From Leifsonia williamsii (lineage in GTDB: Bacteria; Actinomycetota; Actinomycetes; Actinomycetales; Microbacteriaceae): DNA of 64,000 bases. Below are positions 34,970 through 43,409 of the stretch, one piece after another. Location of the stretch: positions 1,922,001 through 1,986,000 of the forward strand of contig NZ_JAROCF010000001.1 of the NCBI RefSeq assembly GCF_030433685.1, in the 5' to 3' direction. Position 1 is the stretch's first letter. Each line of letters opens with the position of its first letter. The notes beneath the pieces were generated by a model. The model was not told where the DNA came from, searched no databases, and was given only the letters and a program-made list of their open reading frames with translations. Position numbers and translations under genes: made by a program.

Positions 34970-35440
34970 TCACTCGAGCCGCAGCACCAGCTCCTCCACC
35001 GGGGCCCCGGCCCCCGCCGCATACGACACCTCGCGTCCGACCTGCACGAATCCGGCCCGGTCGAGCACCCGCCGGGACCCGATGTTGTCGGCGGCCACCC
35101 GCGCGTGCAGCGGGCGCACCGGTTCGGCGGCGACGAGGAGGCGCAGCGCCGCCGTCGCGATCCCGCGGTTCCACAGGTCGCGCCGGATCCAGTAAGTCAC
35201 CTCGCGGTCGCCGTCGAGCGTGAAGGCGGCGACCGTGCCCGCGAAGGCGCCGTCGGCCTCCACCGTCCGCATGCTGATGGTCGGGGAGGAGCGCAGCCGC
35301 CCCAGATGCGCGTCGAACGCCGCACGGTCGTCGGGGTCGGCGGCGGTGAACGCGGCCATGCGCACGGCCTCCGGGTCGCGCATCATCGCGAAGATCGCGT
35401 CGGCGTCGTCGTCGGCCACCGCGCGCAGCGTCACGTGCAT
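34970..35440 (-). CDS. GNAT-family N-acetyltransferase
   Basis: A 156-residue RimJ/RimL-like acetyltransferase. The acetyl-CoA-binding motif A is reduced to RRDLWNRGIATAALRLLV (R-x2-W-x-x-G-x-A/G), followed by ARVAADNIGSRRVLDRAGFVQVG, the typical N-x-x-S-x-x-x-L-x-x-x-GF segment. Substrate unknown. The start has no ribosome site but has TAGCAT 6 nt upstream. Divergent from the alpha/beta hydrolase. Confidence 0.87.
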   Translation of the reverse strand: MHVTLRAVADDDADAIFAMMRDPEAVRMAAFTAADPDDRAAFDAHLGRLRSSPTISMRTVEADGAFAGTVAAFTLDGDREVTYWIRRDLWNRGIATAALRLLVAAEPVRPLHARVAADNIGSRRVLDRAGFVQVGREVSYAAGAGAPVEELVLRLE

Positions 35441-35446
35441 GGGCCG

Positions 35447-35452
35447 ATGCTA
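35447..35452 (-). promoter_or_regulatory. -10 hexamer TAGCAT, leaderless start of the acetyltransferase gene
   Basis: Reading on the minus strand TAGCAT is followed by 6 nt and then the ATG at 35440. Back-to-back with TACGCT (35460-35465), the -10-like hexamer of the divergent hydrolase. Confidence 0.5.
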
Positions 35453-35473
35453 GCGCCGGTACGCTGGAGGATC

Positions 35474-36253
35474 GTGCCCGACTACGCCATCGCCGACGAC
35501 GGGGTGCGGCTCGCCGTCGAGGAGCGCGGCAGCGGCGTCCCCGTCCTTCTCATCGCCGGGCAGGCCACGGGGATGCGCGGCTGGGGACCGTTCGCCGACG
35601 CGCTGGCCGAGGACTTCCGGGTCATCCGGTTCGACCATCGCGGCATCGACGACAGCGAGGAGGGAGACCCGGCCCGCTACAGCACGCGGCTGTTCGCCGA
35701 CGACGCGGTCGCCGTGCTCGACGCGGCGGGCGTCGCCGCGGCGCACGTCGTCGGCCACTCGATGGGCGGCCGGGTCGCGCAGTGGCTCGCCGCCGAGCAC
35801 CCGTCGCGGGTCCGCCGGCTGGTGCTCATCGCGACGAGCGCGAACGACCGGGTCGCCCCGCGGCGCGATCCCACGGCGGTGGCCGACCTGCTGAGCGGCG
35901 ACCGCTCCCGCATGACGCCGCTGTTCTTCGACGACGACTGGGCGCAGGCCAACGCGAGCACCGTCGACGCCTTCTTCACCCGCACGGCCTCGCGTCCCGC
36001 CCTCCGCGGGCACTTCGCCGCCAGCCGCGACCATGACGCGGTGGAGGCGCTGGGCCGCATCCGCGCCGAGACGCTGGTCGTCCACGGCACCCGCGACCCC
36101 CTCGCTCCCGTGGAGCACGCGCGGCAGCTCGCCGCCGGCATCGCGGGAGCCCGGCTCGACGAGCGCGACGCCGGCCACGGCCTCCACCTCGACACCCCGG
36201 AGGTCGTGGAGGCGGTGCGCGCGTTCCTGCTGCCGCCCGCGCAGCGGGGCTGA
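35474..36253 (+). CDS. Alpha/beta hydrolase
   Basis: A 259-residue alpha/beta-hydrolase-fold enzyme. Nucleophile elbow GHSMGG (Ser in VVGHSMGGRVAQ), acidic residue in VHGTRDPLAP, and the catalytic histidine in DAGHGLHLD. The oxyanion/cap region is ordinary. GTG start with GGAGG 4 nt upstream. Substrate cannot be told from sequence; similar proteins are annotated as 3-oxoadipate enol-lactonase-like hydrolases. Confidence 0.87.
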   Translation: MPDYAIADDGVRLAVEERGSGVPVLLIAGQATGMRGWGPFADALAEDFRVIRFDHRGIDDSEEGDPARYSTRLFADDAVAVLDAAGVAAAHVVGHSMGGRVAQWLAAEHPSRVRRLVLIATSANDRVAPRRDPTAVADLLSGDRSRMTPLFFDDDWAQANASTVDAFFTRTASRPALRGHFAASRDHDAVEALGRIRAETLVVHGTRDPLAPVEHARQLAAGIAGARLDERDAGHGLHLDTPEVVEAVRAFLLPPAQRG

Positions 36254-36330
36254 TCAGACCCGCTGAGCACACCCGCTGAGCACGCCGCTGGGGGGAGACC
36301 CGGCCCCGCCCCTCCGTGCTACCACGGAAA

Positions 36331-36349
36331 TTCCGAGAATCTCTCGGAA
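36331..36349. promoter_or_regulatory. Perfect palindrome TTCCGAGA-N3-TCTCGGAA
   Basis: Eight-bp arms around ATC, 100 bp before the FAD oxidase start and in the 195-bp gap after the hydrolase. Symmetric and relatively AT-rich, so more like a repressor site than a terminator. Confidence 0.5.
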
Positions 36350-36448
36350 ACCTCTGGTGCGCCGGTCGGAGGAGCGGGCATCCTGTGCTCCGGTGCGCCC
36401 CGCTGTGCGGCCACCGAACACCCGAGAACACCCGAACAGGAGACCCCC

Positions 36449-37828
36449 ATGTCGCTTACCGAGACCGCCGTCTCGGATCGCTTCCGAGACCTCGCCGCGC
36501 GCCTCACCGGCTCCGTGGTGACCGCCGCCGACCAGGACTGGGACGCGGCCCGCCAGGCGTGGAACCTCGCCGCCGACCAGCGCCCGGAGTCCGTCGTCGT
36601 CGCCGCCGACGCCCCGGACGTCGTCGCGGCCGTGCAGTTCGCCGCCGCGAACGGCCTCCGCGTCGTCCCGCAGGGCACCGGCCACCTCGCCGGCCCGCTC
36701 GGCGACCTCTCCGGCGTGCTGCTGCTGCGCACCGCCGCCCTGCGCTCGGTCGACGTCGACCCCGACGCCCTCACCGTCCGCGTCGGCGCGGGCGTGGTCT
36801 GGGGCGAGGTCACCGCGGCGCTCGCCCCGCACGGGCTGGCGGCCCTGGCCGGCTCGTCACCCGACGTCGGCGTCGCCGGTTATATGACCGGTGGAGGCTA
36901 CAGCTGGCTCGCGCGCGAGCACGGGCTGGGCTGCACGGCCGTCACGGCGTTCGACGTCGTCACCGCCGACGGCGTGCAGCGGCACGCGACCGCCGACGAG
37001 GAGCCGGACCTGTTCTGGGCGTTGCGCGGAGGCGGAGGCAACACCGCCATCGTCACCTCCCTCACCTTCGGGGTCTTCCCGATCCCGCAGGTCTACGCCG
37101 GCATGATCCTCTACCCGATCGAGCGTGCCGACGAGGTCCTGCACGCGTACGAGCGCTGGACGCGCGACCTCACCGAGGCGGCGACCACCTGCGTGCGGCT
37201 GGTGCGCGTGCCGCCGATGCCCGACATCCCCGAGTTCCTGCGCGGCAAGGCGTTCGTCGGCGTCGACGGCGCGATCGACCTCCCGGACGACGAGGCGGCC
37301 GCGGTGCTCCAGCCGCTGCGCGACCTGGGCCCGGCGATCGACACGTTCGGCCCGCTGCCGACCGCGCAGCTCGGGATGCTGCACATGGACCCGCCAGGGC
37401 CGGTGCCCGGTCTCGGCGACGGCCTCATCCTCACCGACCTCACCGAGGGCGCGATCGAGGCGCTGCTCGACGTGGCCGGACCGGAGGCGCAGACCGCGCT
37501 GCTCGCTGTCGACCTGCGGCACCTGGGCGGCGCCGTCGCGCGTCCCGCAGAGCAGGGCGGCGCGCTCGACCACCTCGCCGGGCGGTTCCTTCTGTACGCG
37601 GTGGGCGTCGTCGCCGACCCGGCGCTCGTGCCGGTCATCGAGCGCGACCTGGCGACGCTGCGCGCAGCGCTGGAGCCGTGGACCGAGCCGATCGACTACG
37701 CCAACTTCCGCGAGGTGAAGGCGGACGCCACCCGCTTCTTCGGGCCGGAGACCCTCGACCGCCTCCGCGCGGTCAAGGCCCACTACGACCCGCAGGACGT
37801 CATCCGCACCGCGCACCCGCTCGGCTGA
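36449..37828 (+). CDS. FAD-binding oxidoreductase, berberine-bridge-enzyme-like (PCMH domain)
   Basis: A 459-residue flavoprotein: FAD-binding PCMH domain at residues 40-215 (VPQGTGHLAGPLGDLSGVLL, GVAGYMTGGGYSWLAREHGLG) and a C-terminal BBE segment (YANFREVKADATRFFGPE, then LRAVKAHYDPQDVIRT). The usual 6-S-cysteinyl FAD site C-G-x-x-G is replaced (GGGYSWLARE), and the histidine for 8-alpha-histidyl FAD would be in GTGHLA. It likely oxidises a sugar or alcohol. Single gene with SD CAGGAG. Confidence 0.86.
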   Translation: MSLTETAVSDRFRDLAARLTGSVVTAADQDWDAARQAWNLAADQRPESVVVAADAPDVVAAVQFAAANGLRVVPQGTGHLAGPLGDLSGVLLLRTAALRSVDVDPDALTVRVGAGVVWGEVTAALAPHGLAALAGSSPDVGVAGYMTGGGYSWLAREHGLGCTAVTAFDVVTADGVQRHATADEEPDLFWALRGGGGNTAIVTSLTFGVFPIPQVYAGMILYPIERADEVLHAYERWTRDLTEAATTCVRLVRVPPMPDIPEFLRGKAFVGVDGAIDLPDDEAAAVLQPLRDLGPAIDTFGPLPTAQLGMLHMDPPGPVPGLGDGLILTDLTEGAIEALLDVAGPEAQTALLAVDLRHLGGAVARPAEQGGALDHLAGRFLLYAVGVVADPALVPVIERDLATLRAALEPWTEPIDYANFREVKADATRFFGPETLDRLRAVKAHYDPQDVIRTAHPLG

Positions 37829-37830
37829 CG

Positions 37831-37892
37831 AACCGCCGAGTACGCGGACTCTCCGCGTACTCGGCGGTTTCCGGCCGAATTCGCGCGTACTC
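37831..37892. repeat. Palindromic intergenic repeat, copy B (also terminator)
   Basis: Eighteen-bp perfect arms, 37831-37848 (AACCGCCGAGTACGCGGA) and 37852-37869, loop CTC, then the same third segment CGAATTCGCGCGTACTC (37876-37892) as copy A. It separates the FAD oxidase from the convergent DUF2252 gene. Confidence 0.8.
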
Positions 37893-37913
37893 GGCGGCCT
37901 CCGGGGGCGGGGA

Positions 37914-39302
37914 TCAGGCCGTGGCGAAGGCGCCGTCGCGGGCCGCCTCCAGGAAGACCGCGTAGTCGGCCTCGGCCTGGTCGGCGTACGCCACCGACCA
38001 GCGCGTGACCGCGCGCACGAAGGCGTTGCCCCCGCCGAGGTAGCCGGCGATATACGCCGCCTTCGGCGACCGCGCATGCGCACGGGCGAGCACCGCCGCG
38101 CACACCCGCGCGTAGTCGTGGAACTGCGCCCTGTTCATCGCCGCGAGGTCGAACGACGCGTTCCGGTTGCGGAACAACCGCATGTAGAAGCGGAACCTCT
38201 CCGCCGTGAGATAGCCGAGGAACGGGTCGGAGACGGCCTGCAGGATGCGCTGGCACGCCACCACCCGGTAGCCCTGCTCGTCGGGCAGCAGCACAGGGTC
38301 GAGGTAGCCGGGCAGCGGCTGCACCCCGCCGAACCGTTCGACGACGGAGCTGGTCGCCTCCTTCAGCTGGAGGAGCAGCACCTCCTCGACCGGGCCGACC
38401 AGCGCGAGCACGAAGCATCGGGTGCCGACGCTGCCGACGCCGACCACCCGGCGGGCGATGTCGGCGATGCGCAGCTGCGAGAGCAGCAGGGCGACGTTGG
38501 GCGGCACGGTCAGCCGGTAGCGCTCGAACGCGAGCAGCGCCTCGTCGCGGAGCTCCGGCTCCAGCCGGGTGAGGATCGGCGGCTGTTCGACGAACCGGAA
38601 GTCCCCGTCGCCCCCGTCGGTGAGCACCCGGCGGGCGACGCGCTCGCTGGTGCGCTTCTGCGACGAGCGGACCACCTCCGCGATGAGGCGCTCCATGTCC
38701 TCGCTCAGCCGCCTCCGGCGCTCCTGCACCGACGTCGGCGTGAAGTACCGCTCCTGCAGGGGCAGCCGCAGGGCGCGGGCCAGCCAGTCGCGATAGACGC
38801 CCGCGGCGGCGGACACGGTGTCGCGGATGTGGTCGTCGGGCAGCCGCAGCGACCGGCCGGCGAGCACCACGCTCGTGAGCAGCCGCTTCACGTCCCACTC
38901 CCACGGCCCGACGGTCGCCTCGTCGAAGTCGTTGATGTCGAACACCATGGAGCGCTCCGGCGACCGGTAGATGCCGAAGTTCGACAGGTGCGCGTCGCCG
39001 CAGATCACGACCTCGGCGCCGGTGACGGGACCCGCCGCCAGGTCGGCGGCCTGGATGGCGGCCGTGCCGCGGTAGAACGCGAAGGCGTCCGCGCTCATCC
39101 GCTCCACCCGCAGGTCGATCAGGTTCTGCAGGCGCTGCTCGTGCTGCGCCCGCAGGATGCCGATGGGGTCGCGGCCGGGAGGCGGCGAATAGTCGCCGTG
39201 CGCCGAGCGCGGCAGGTCGGCGCGGCGATCGTGCCCCGCCTCCCGCAGCTCGGCCTCCAGCAGGGGGCTCTCGGCGTTGGCGGGAACGGCTTGGGCACTC
39301 AT
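37914..39302 (-). CDS. DUF2252 family kinase-fold protein
   Basis: A 462-residue cytoplasmic protein of the DUF2252 family, whose core resembles aminoglycoside-phosphotransferase/HipA-like kinases. The catalytic-loop-like motif is CGDAHLSNFGIY (D and N), and the metal-binding acid is in VFDINDFDEA. Other conserved blocks: FYRGTAAIQAADLA and EWDVKRLLTS. Substrate unknown. SD GAGGAGGT lies 7 nt before the ATG. Confidence 0.87.
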   Translation of the reverse strand: MSAQAVPANAESPLLEAELREAGHDRRADLPRSAHGDYSPPPGRDPIGILRAQHEQRLQNLIDLRVERMSADAFAFYRGTAAIQAADLAAGPVTGAEVVICGDAHLSNFGIYRSPERSMVFDINDFDEATVGPWEWDVKRLLTSVVLAGRSLRLPDDHIRDTVSAAAGVYRDWLARALRLPLQERYFTPTSVQERRRRLSEDMERLIAEVVRSSQKRTSERVARRVLTDGGDGDFRFVEQPPILTRLEPELRDEALLAFERYRLTVPPNVALLLSQLRIADIARRVVGVGSVGTRCFVLALVGPVEEVLLLQLKEATSSVVERFGGVQPLPGYLDPVLLPDEQGYRVVACQRILQAVSDPFLGYLTAERFRFYMRLFRNRNASFDLAAMNRAQFHDYARVCAAVLARAHARSPKAAYIAGYLGGGNAFVRAVTRWSVAYADQAEADYAVFLEAARDGAFATA

Positions 39303-39374
39303 GGCGTACCTCCTCGGGCGGGCTCATCATAGGGCGGGGGAGGCGGGCGCGGGCATGGGGAAGTCGGCCGTTGC

Positions 39375-39380
39375 TACGCT
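39375..39380 (+). promoter_or_regulatory. -10 hexamer TACGCT, leaderless start of the 126-residue gene
   Basis: TGCTACGCT, an extended -10, ends 6 nt before the GTG at 39387. Confidence 0.45.
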
Positions 39381-39386
39381 CCTCCC

Positions 39387-39767
39387 GTGGACGGGAACGG
39401 TAGCGGCAACGTGAGCACCAACGCGGACGACTGGATCGAGCACCGCCGCGGCGACGGCGAGCGCGTCGGGTGGATGCGCCCCGACGGCGACGGGTTCGTC
39501 GCCGTCGACCTGCTCGGCCGCGAGCGCACCGGCGTCGTCGACTGGCTCACCGCCGAGGAGACGCTGGAGACGGTCGGCATCGGCTACCTCGCCGACATCT
39601 ACGAGCTGGAGCAGGAGGACGGCACCCGGCTGCGCGTTCGCATCGCCGAGGTGTCGCCGCGGCGCGTGCTGGTGAAGCACGACGACTTCGGAGCGGTCGG
39701 CATCCCGCAGGTGTACATCGACCTCCCGTTCCCCGCGCCGGAGGGTCTGCGGCCGCTGCGGCGCTGA
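39387..39767 (+). CDS. Hypothetical acidic protein
   Basis: A 126-residue soluble protein, not recognised as a known family. It contains beta-rich stretches (GWMRPDGDGFVAVDLLGRE and RVRIAEVSPRRVLVKHDDFG) and no membrane span. It may be a small beta-barrel. GTG 39387 is chosen because of the -10 hexamer 6 nt upstream; GTG 39411 is an alternative. Followed after 88 bp by the GH15 gene. Confidence 0.65.
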   Translation: MDGNGSGNVSTNADDWIEHRRGDGERVGWMRPDGDGFVAVDLLGRERTGVVDWLTAEETLETVGIGYLADIYELEQEDGTRLRVRIAEVSPRRVLVKHDDFGAVGIPQVYIDLPFPAPEGLRPLRR

Positions 39768-39784
39768 CCGTCGAGCTCCCCCTG

Positions 39785-39831
39785 TTGCACCCCCGCGGCC
39801 CGGCGTTAGCATCCGGGCCAGGCGCCGGGCC
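39785..39831 (+). promoter_or_regulatory. Probable promoter with alternative hairpins before the GH15 gene
   Basis: TTGCAC (39785-39790), 16-bp spacer, TAGCAT (39807-39812). The arm GGCCCGG at 39797 can pair with CCGGGCC at 39813 or, extended to GGCCCGGCG, with CGCCGGGCC at 39823-39831. The inner palindrome flanks the -10 box, so it may be an operator. Confidence 0.45.
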
Positions 39832-39855
39832 ACGCGGCGCAGGAGGGTGTGCGCC

Positions 39856-41721
39856 ATGACCGAGCCGTTCCCCGACATCGCCGACCACGGCCTCATCGGC
39901 GACCTGCAGTCCGTCGCTCTCGTCTCGACCGCGGGGTCGGTCGACTGGTTCTGCGCGCCGCGGTTCGACTCGCCGTCGATCTTCGCCTCGCTGCTCGACC
40001 GCGAGAAGGGAGGGTATTTCCGCATCCACGCCGCGGGCGAGGGGATGCGCGTGAAGCAGATGTACTTCCCGCAGACGGCGGTGCTGATCACCCGGTTCAT
40101 GAGCGAGGCCGGCGTCGGCGAGGTGATCGACTTCATGCCGGTCGCCGACGAGCCGACGGTGCCGACGCCGAACCGGCTGCTGGTGCGCGCGATCCGGATG
40201 GTGCGCGGGGAGCTGACCTTCCGGGTGGAGTGCCGCCCACGGTTCGACTACGGCCGCCGGCAGCACACGGCGACGGGGTACCCGCACGGCGTGCGCTTCG
40301 AGTCGGGCGACACCAGCGCCGCGCTGCACGGGCTGGGCGGCGACGTGCTCGACGGCGACGACGTCGACACCTCCCTCACGCTGAAGGCGGGCGCCCTGCG
40401 GATGCTCGTGTTCGAGACCGAGCCGGAGTCCGCTCCGCACGAGCTGACCAGCGCCCGCGGCACCCGGCTGTTCCGCGAGACGGTCGCCTTCTGGCGCGAG
40501 TGGATCGGCCGCAGCACCTACCGGGGCCGGTGGCGGGAGGCGGTCGAGCGCTCCTCCATGGTCCTCAAGCTGCTGCAGTACGCGCCGACCGGGGCGCTCG
40601 TCGCGGCGCCGACCGCGGCCCTGCCCGAGCAGCTCGGCGGGGTGCGCAACTGGGACTACCGGTACACCTGGATCCGCGACTCCTCGTTCTCGATCGACGC
40701 GCTGCTCGCCCTCGGCCACTCGGAGGAGGCGCTCGGCTTCATCCTCTGGGCGGGCGACCGCGTCGTCGAACAGGTGGGGGAGGCGTCGGGGCCGCTCAAG
40801 ATCATGTACCGCATCGACGGCTCCTCCGACCTGGAGGAGCTGACGCTCGACCACTTCGAGGGCTACGCCGGCTCCCGGCCGGTGCACATCGGCAACGGCG
40901 CGGCCGACCAGCTGCAGCTCGACATCTACGGCGAGGCGATCGACGCGCTCGCGATCGGCGAGCGGGTCCGCGCGATCGGGCATCCCGGCTGGACCAAGCT
41001 CGTGTCGATCATCGACTGGCTCGCCGACAACTGGGACCAGCCCGACGAGGGCGTGTGGGAGACGCGCGGCGGCCGCAAGGACTTCACCTACGGTCGCATC
41101 ATGTGCTGGGTCGCGTTCGACCGGGCGATCAGGATGGCGGTGGAGCGGGGGAGGCCCGCCCCACTGGAGAAATGGACGGCCGCCCGCGACGCGGTCTACC
41201 AGCAGGTGTTCACGCGCTGCTGGAACCCCGACCGCCGGGCGTTCACGCAGTATCCCGGCACGGACGTCCTGGACGCGATCACCCTCCTGATGCCGATCGT
41301 CGGCATGATCTCGCCGCAGGACCCGATGTGGCTGTCGACGCTCGACGCGATCACCGACGAGCTCGTCACCGACAGCCTGGTGTACCGCTACAACCCGTCG
41401 GCCTCGCCGGACGGGCTGCCGGGCGCGGAGGGCACCTTCTCGCTCTGCTCGTTCTTCTACGTGCGAGCGCTCACCGACGCCGGACGGCTGGACGAGGCCC
41501 GCTACGCGTTCGAGAAGATGCTCACCTACGGCAACCACGTCGGGCTCTACGCCGAGGAGATCGACCCGGCCGGCCTCCAGCTCGGCAACTTCCCGCAGGC
41601 GTTCACGCACCTGGCGCTGATCAGGGCGGCGATCAGCCTGGACGCGGCCCTGAACGCGCATCCCGCGGGCGCGCAGCAGCAGCAGCAGCCGGCGGGCGCG
41701 CGGACCGGGGTGCTCTCGTGA
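39856..41721 (+). CDS. GH15 glycoside hydrolase (glucoamylase/trehalase-like)
   Basis: A 621-residue enzyme: N-terminal beta-sandwich (IGDLQSVALVSTAGSVDWFC) and C-terminal (alpha/alpha)6 barrel. Barrel motifs: GGVRNWDYRYTWIRDSSFS, PDEGVWETRGG with the predicted general acid E402, and LYAEEIDPAGLQLGNFPQAF with the predicted base. This subgroup includes mycobacterial trehalases as well as glucoamylases. Cytoplasmic (no signal). ATG 39856 has AGGAGG 9 nt upstream. A Gln/Ala run near the end (QQQQQ) precedes the stop, which overlaps the ATPase GTG. Confidence 0.88.
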   Translation: MTEPFPDIADHGLIGDLQSVALVSTAGSVDWFCAPRFDSPSIFASLLDREKGGYFRIHAAGEGMRVKQMYFPQTAVLITRFMSEAGVGEVIDFMPVADEPTVPTPNRLLVRAIRMVRGELTFRVECRPRFDYGRRQHTATGYPHGVRFESGDTSAALHGLGGDVLDGDDVDTSLTLKAGALRMLVFETEPESAPHELTSARGTRLFRETVAFWREWIGRSTYRGRWREAVERSSMVLKLLQYAPTGALVAAPTAALPEQLGGVRNWDYRYTWIRDSSFSIDALLALGHSEEALGFILWAGDRVVEQVGEASGPLKIMYRIDGSSDLEELTLDHFEGYAGSRPVHIGNGAADQLQLDIYGEAIDALAIGERVRAIGHPGWTKLVSIIDWLADNWDQPDEGVWETRGGRKDFTYGRIMCWVAFDRAIRMAVERGRPAPLEKWTAARDAVYQQVFTRCWNPDRRAFTQYPGTDVLDAITLLMPIVGMISPQDPMWLSTLDAITDELVTDSLVYRYNPSASPDGLPGAEGTFSLCSFFYVRALTDAGRLDEARYAFEKMLTYGNHVGLYAEEIDPAGLQLGNFPQAFTHLALIRAAISLDAALNAHPAGAQQQQQPAGARTGVLS

Positions 41722-42815
41722 TCCCGCTGACGATCGGCACGGCTGTGGAGGCGCCGGAGCGCCCGGCGGTCATCGACGGCTCCCGGTTCAACCGGCACAC
41801 CTTCTGGTGCGGGCAGAGCGGCTCGGGCAAGACGTACGCGCTCGGCGTGGTGCTGGAGCAGCTCCTCCTGAACACGGAGCTGCCCATCGCCGTGCTCGAC
41901 CCGAACGCCGACTTCGTGCGCCTGGCCTCCACCCGGGAAGACGCCGACCCCGACCAGGCCGCCCGGTTGGCCGCCCTCGACATGCGCGTGCTGCACTCCA
42001 GCACTCCGGCCGAGCCGCAGCTCCACACCCGGTTCGTCGACCTCAGCGTGCGCTCGCAGGCGGCGGTGGGGCGGCTCGACCCGATCGCCGACGAGGAGGA
42101 GTACAACGCCCTCCTGCACCTCGACAAGAACGTCGGCCACTTCGACCGCTCGACCTTCCTCTCCGGACTCGTCGGCTCGCCCGACGCGGCCCAGCACCGC
42201 CTGGGGCTGCGGATCGACAACCTGGAGATCCTCGACTGGCCGCTGTGGGCGTTCGGCGGCGGCTCCGCGACCGACGTGGTCGACGAGCGGCCCCGCGTGA
42301 CGGTGCTCGACGTGGGCGGCTTCGCGCACCCGGCCGAGCCGCAGGCCGCCGCGCTCGGCATCCTGGAGCACCTGTGGGAGCGCAGGATGGAGCGCCGGCC
42401 GCTGCTGATCGTGATCGACGAGGCGCACAACTTCTGCCCGCCGGAGCCGCGGAACAGCGTGGAGGCGCAGCTCACCGAGCAGCTCATCCAGATCGCCGCC
42501 GAGGGCCGCAAGTTCGGCCTCTGGCTGTTCCTGTCGACGCAGCGGCCGACGAAGATCCATCCCAACGTGCTCTCGCAGTGCGACAACCTCGGCCTGATGC
42601 GGATGAACGCGCCGCGCGACCTCGCCGAGATCGGCGACGTGTTCGGCTTCGTGCCGCAGCACCTGCTGGAGCAGTCGCCGTCGTTCCGCAAGGGCGAGGC
42701 GCTGTTCGCGGGGGCGTTCAGCGACGAGCCGCAGCTGGTGCGGATCGGCCGCCGTCTGACGGTCGAGGGCGGCGGCGACCTGTCCGTCGAGCCGAGCCCG
42801 GCGGCCGGGGCGTGA
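41718..42815 (+). CDS. HerA-like (DUF87) AAA ATPase
   Basis: A 365-residue P-loop ATPase of the HerA/FtsK group: Walker A GQSGSGKT at 32-39, Walker B LLIVIDEAH with D234-E235, and STQRPTKIHPNVLSQCDN, the arginine-finger and sensor region typical of HerA helicase-type ATPases. It lacks the N-terminal HAS barrel and no NurA nuclease gene is nearby. GTG start overlaps the GH15 stop, an unusual coupling. Such hexameric motors translocate DNA or protein. Confidence 0.85.
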   Translation: MIPLTIGTAVEAPERPAVIDGSRFNRHTFWCGQSGSGKTYALGVVLEQLLLNTELPIAVLDPNADFVRLASTREDADPDQAARLAALDMRVLHSSTPAEPQLHTRFVDLSVRSQAAVGRLDPIADEEEYNALLHLDKNVGHFDRSTFLSGLVGSPDAAQHRLGLRIDNLEILDWPLWAFGGGSATDVVDERPRVTVLDVGGFAHPAEPQAAALGILEHLWERRMERRPLLIVIDEAHNFCPPEPRNSVEAQLTEQLIQIAAEGRKFGLWLFLSTQRPTKIHPNVLSQCDNLGLMRMNAPRDLAEIGDVFGFVPQHLLEQSPSFRKGEALFAGAFSDEPQLVRIGRRLTVEGGGDLSVEPSPAAGA

Positions 42816-42816
42816 C

Positions 42817-43350
42817 GTGGCGGATGCTGAGATGACGGCGACGGCTCCGCACCCGGCGCACCGCGCGCTCTGGCGCCACTGGGGCACCCCGGCGGCGGTC
42901 TACGGCACCGTCGTCTACTCCAGCCTGATCGCCGCCGCGTCGGTGGAGGCCGAGCACGCCGCCGCCGGTCGCATCCTGCTGTTCAGCGTGACCACGATCG
43001 TCGTGTTCTGGCTTGCCCACGTCTTCTCGGTCGCCCTCGCGCACCACGGCGACGCGGACAGCGTCGGCGCCCGGGTGCGCGACTCGCTGGGCCACGCCTT
43101 GTTCGAGTCGAGCGGGATGCTGGAGGCGGCGATCGTGCCGAGCATCCCGCTGGTGCTGTCGGTGTTCGGGCTGCTGCAGGTGCGCGCGGCGGTCGTCCTG
43201 TCGCTGTGGTGCGCGGTCGTGGTGCTCGCCCTGCTGGGCTACCTGGCGTTCCGCGTGCGCGACCGGCCGCTGTGGGTACGGCTGGTGGGTGCCGCCGCGA
43301 CCGCGCTGTTCGGGGTCGCGGTGGTGGCGCTTGAGGCGCTGCTGCACTGA
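42817..43350 (+). CDS. Hypothetical five-span membrane protein
   Basis: A 177-residue protein with five hydrophobic segments (AAVYGTVVYSSLIAAAS, ILLFSVTTIVVFWLAHVF, IVPSIPLVLSVFGLL, VVLSLWCAVVVLALLGYLAF and a C-terminal AAATALFGVAVVALEALL). Begins 2 nt after the ATPase stop; GTG 42817 or ATG 42832. No family recognised. Being in the GH15-ATPase transcript it may be a membrane partner. Confidence 0.7.
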   Translation: MADAEMTATAPHPAHRALWRHWGTPAAVYGTVVYSSLIAAASVEAEHAAAGRILLFSVTTIVVFWLAHVFSVALAHHGDADSVGARVRDSLGHALFESSGMLEAAIVPSIPLVLSVFGLLQVRAAVVLSLWCAVVVLALLGYLAFRVRDRPLWVRLVGAAATALFGVAVVALEALLH

Positions 43351-43409
43351 GGGCGCTGCTGCACTGATCCGCTGCTGAACTGATCCACCGTGGCACGGGG
43401 CGATGCCGA

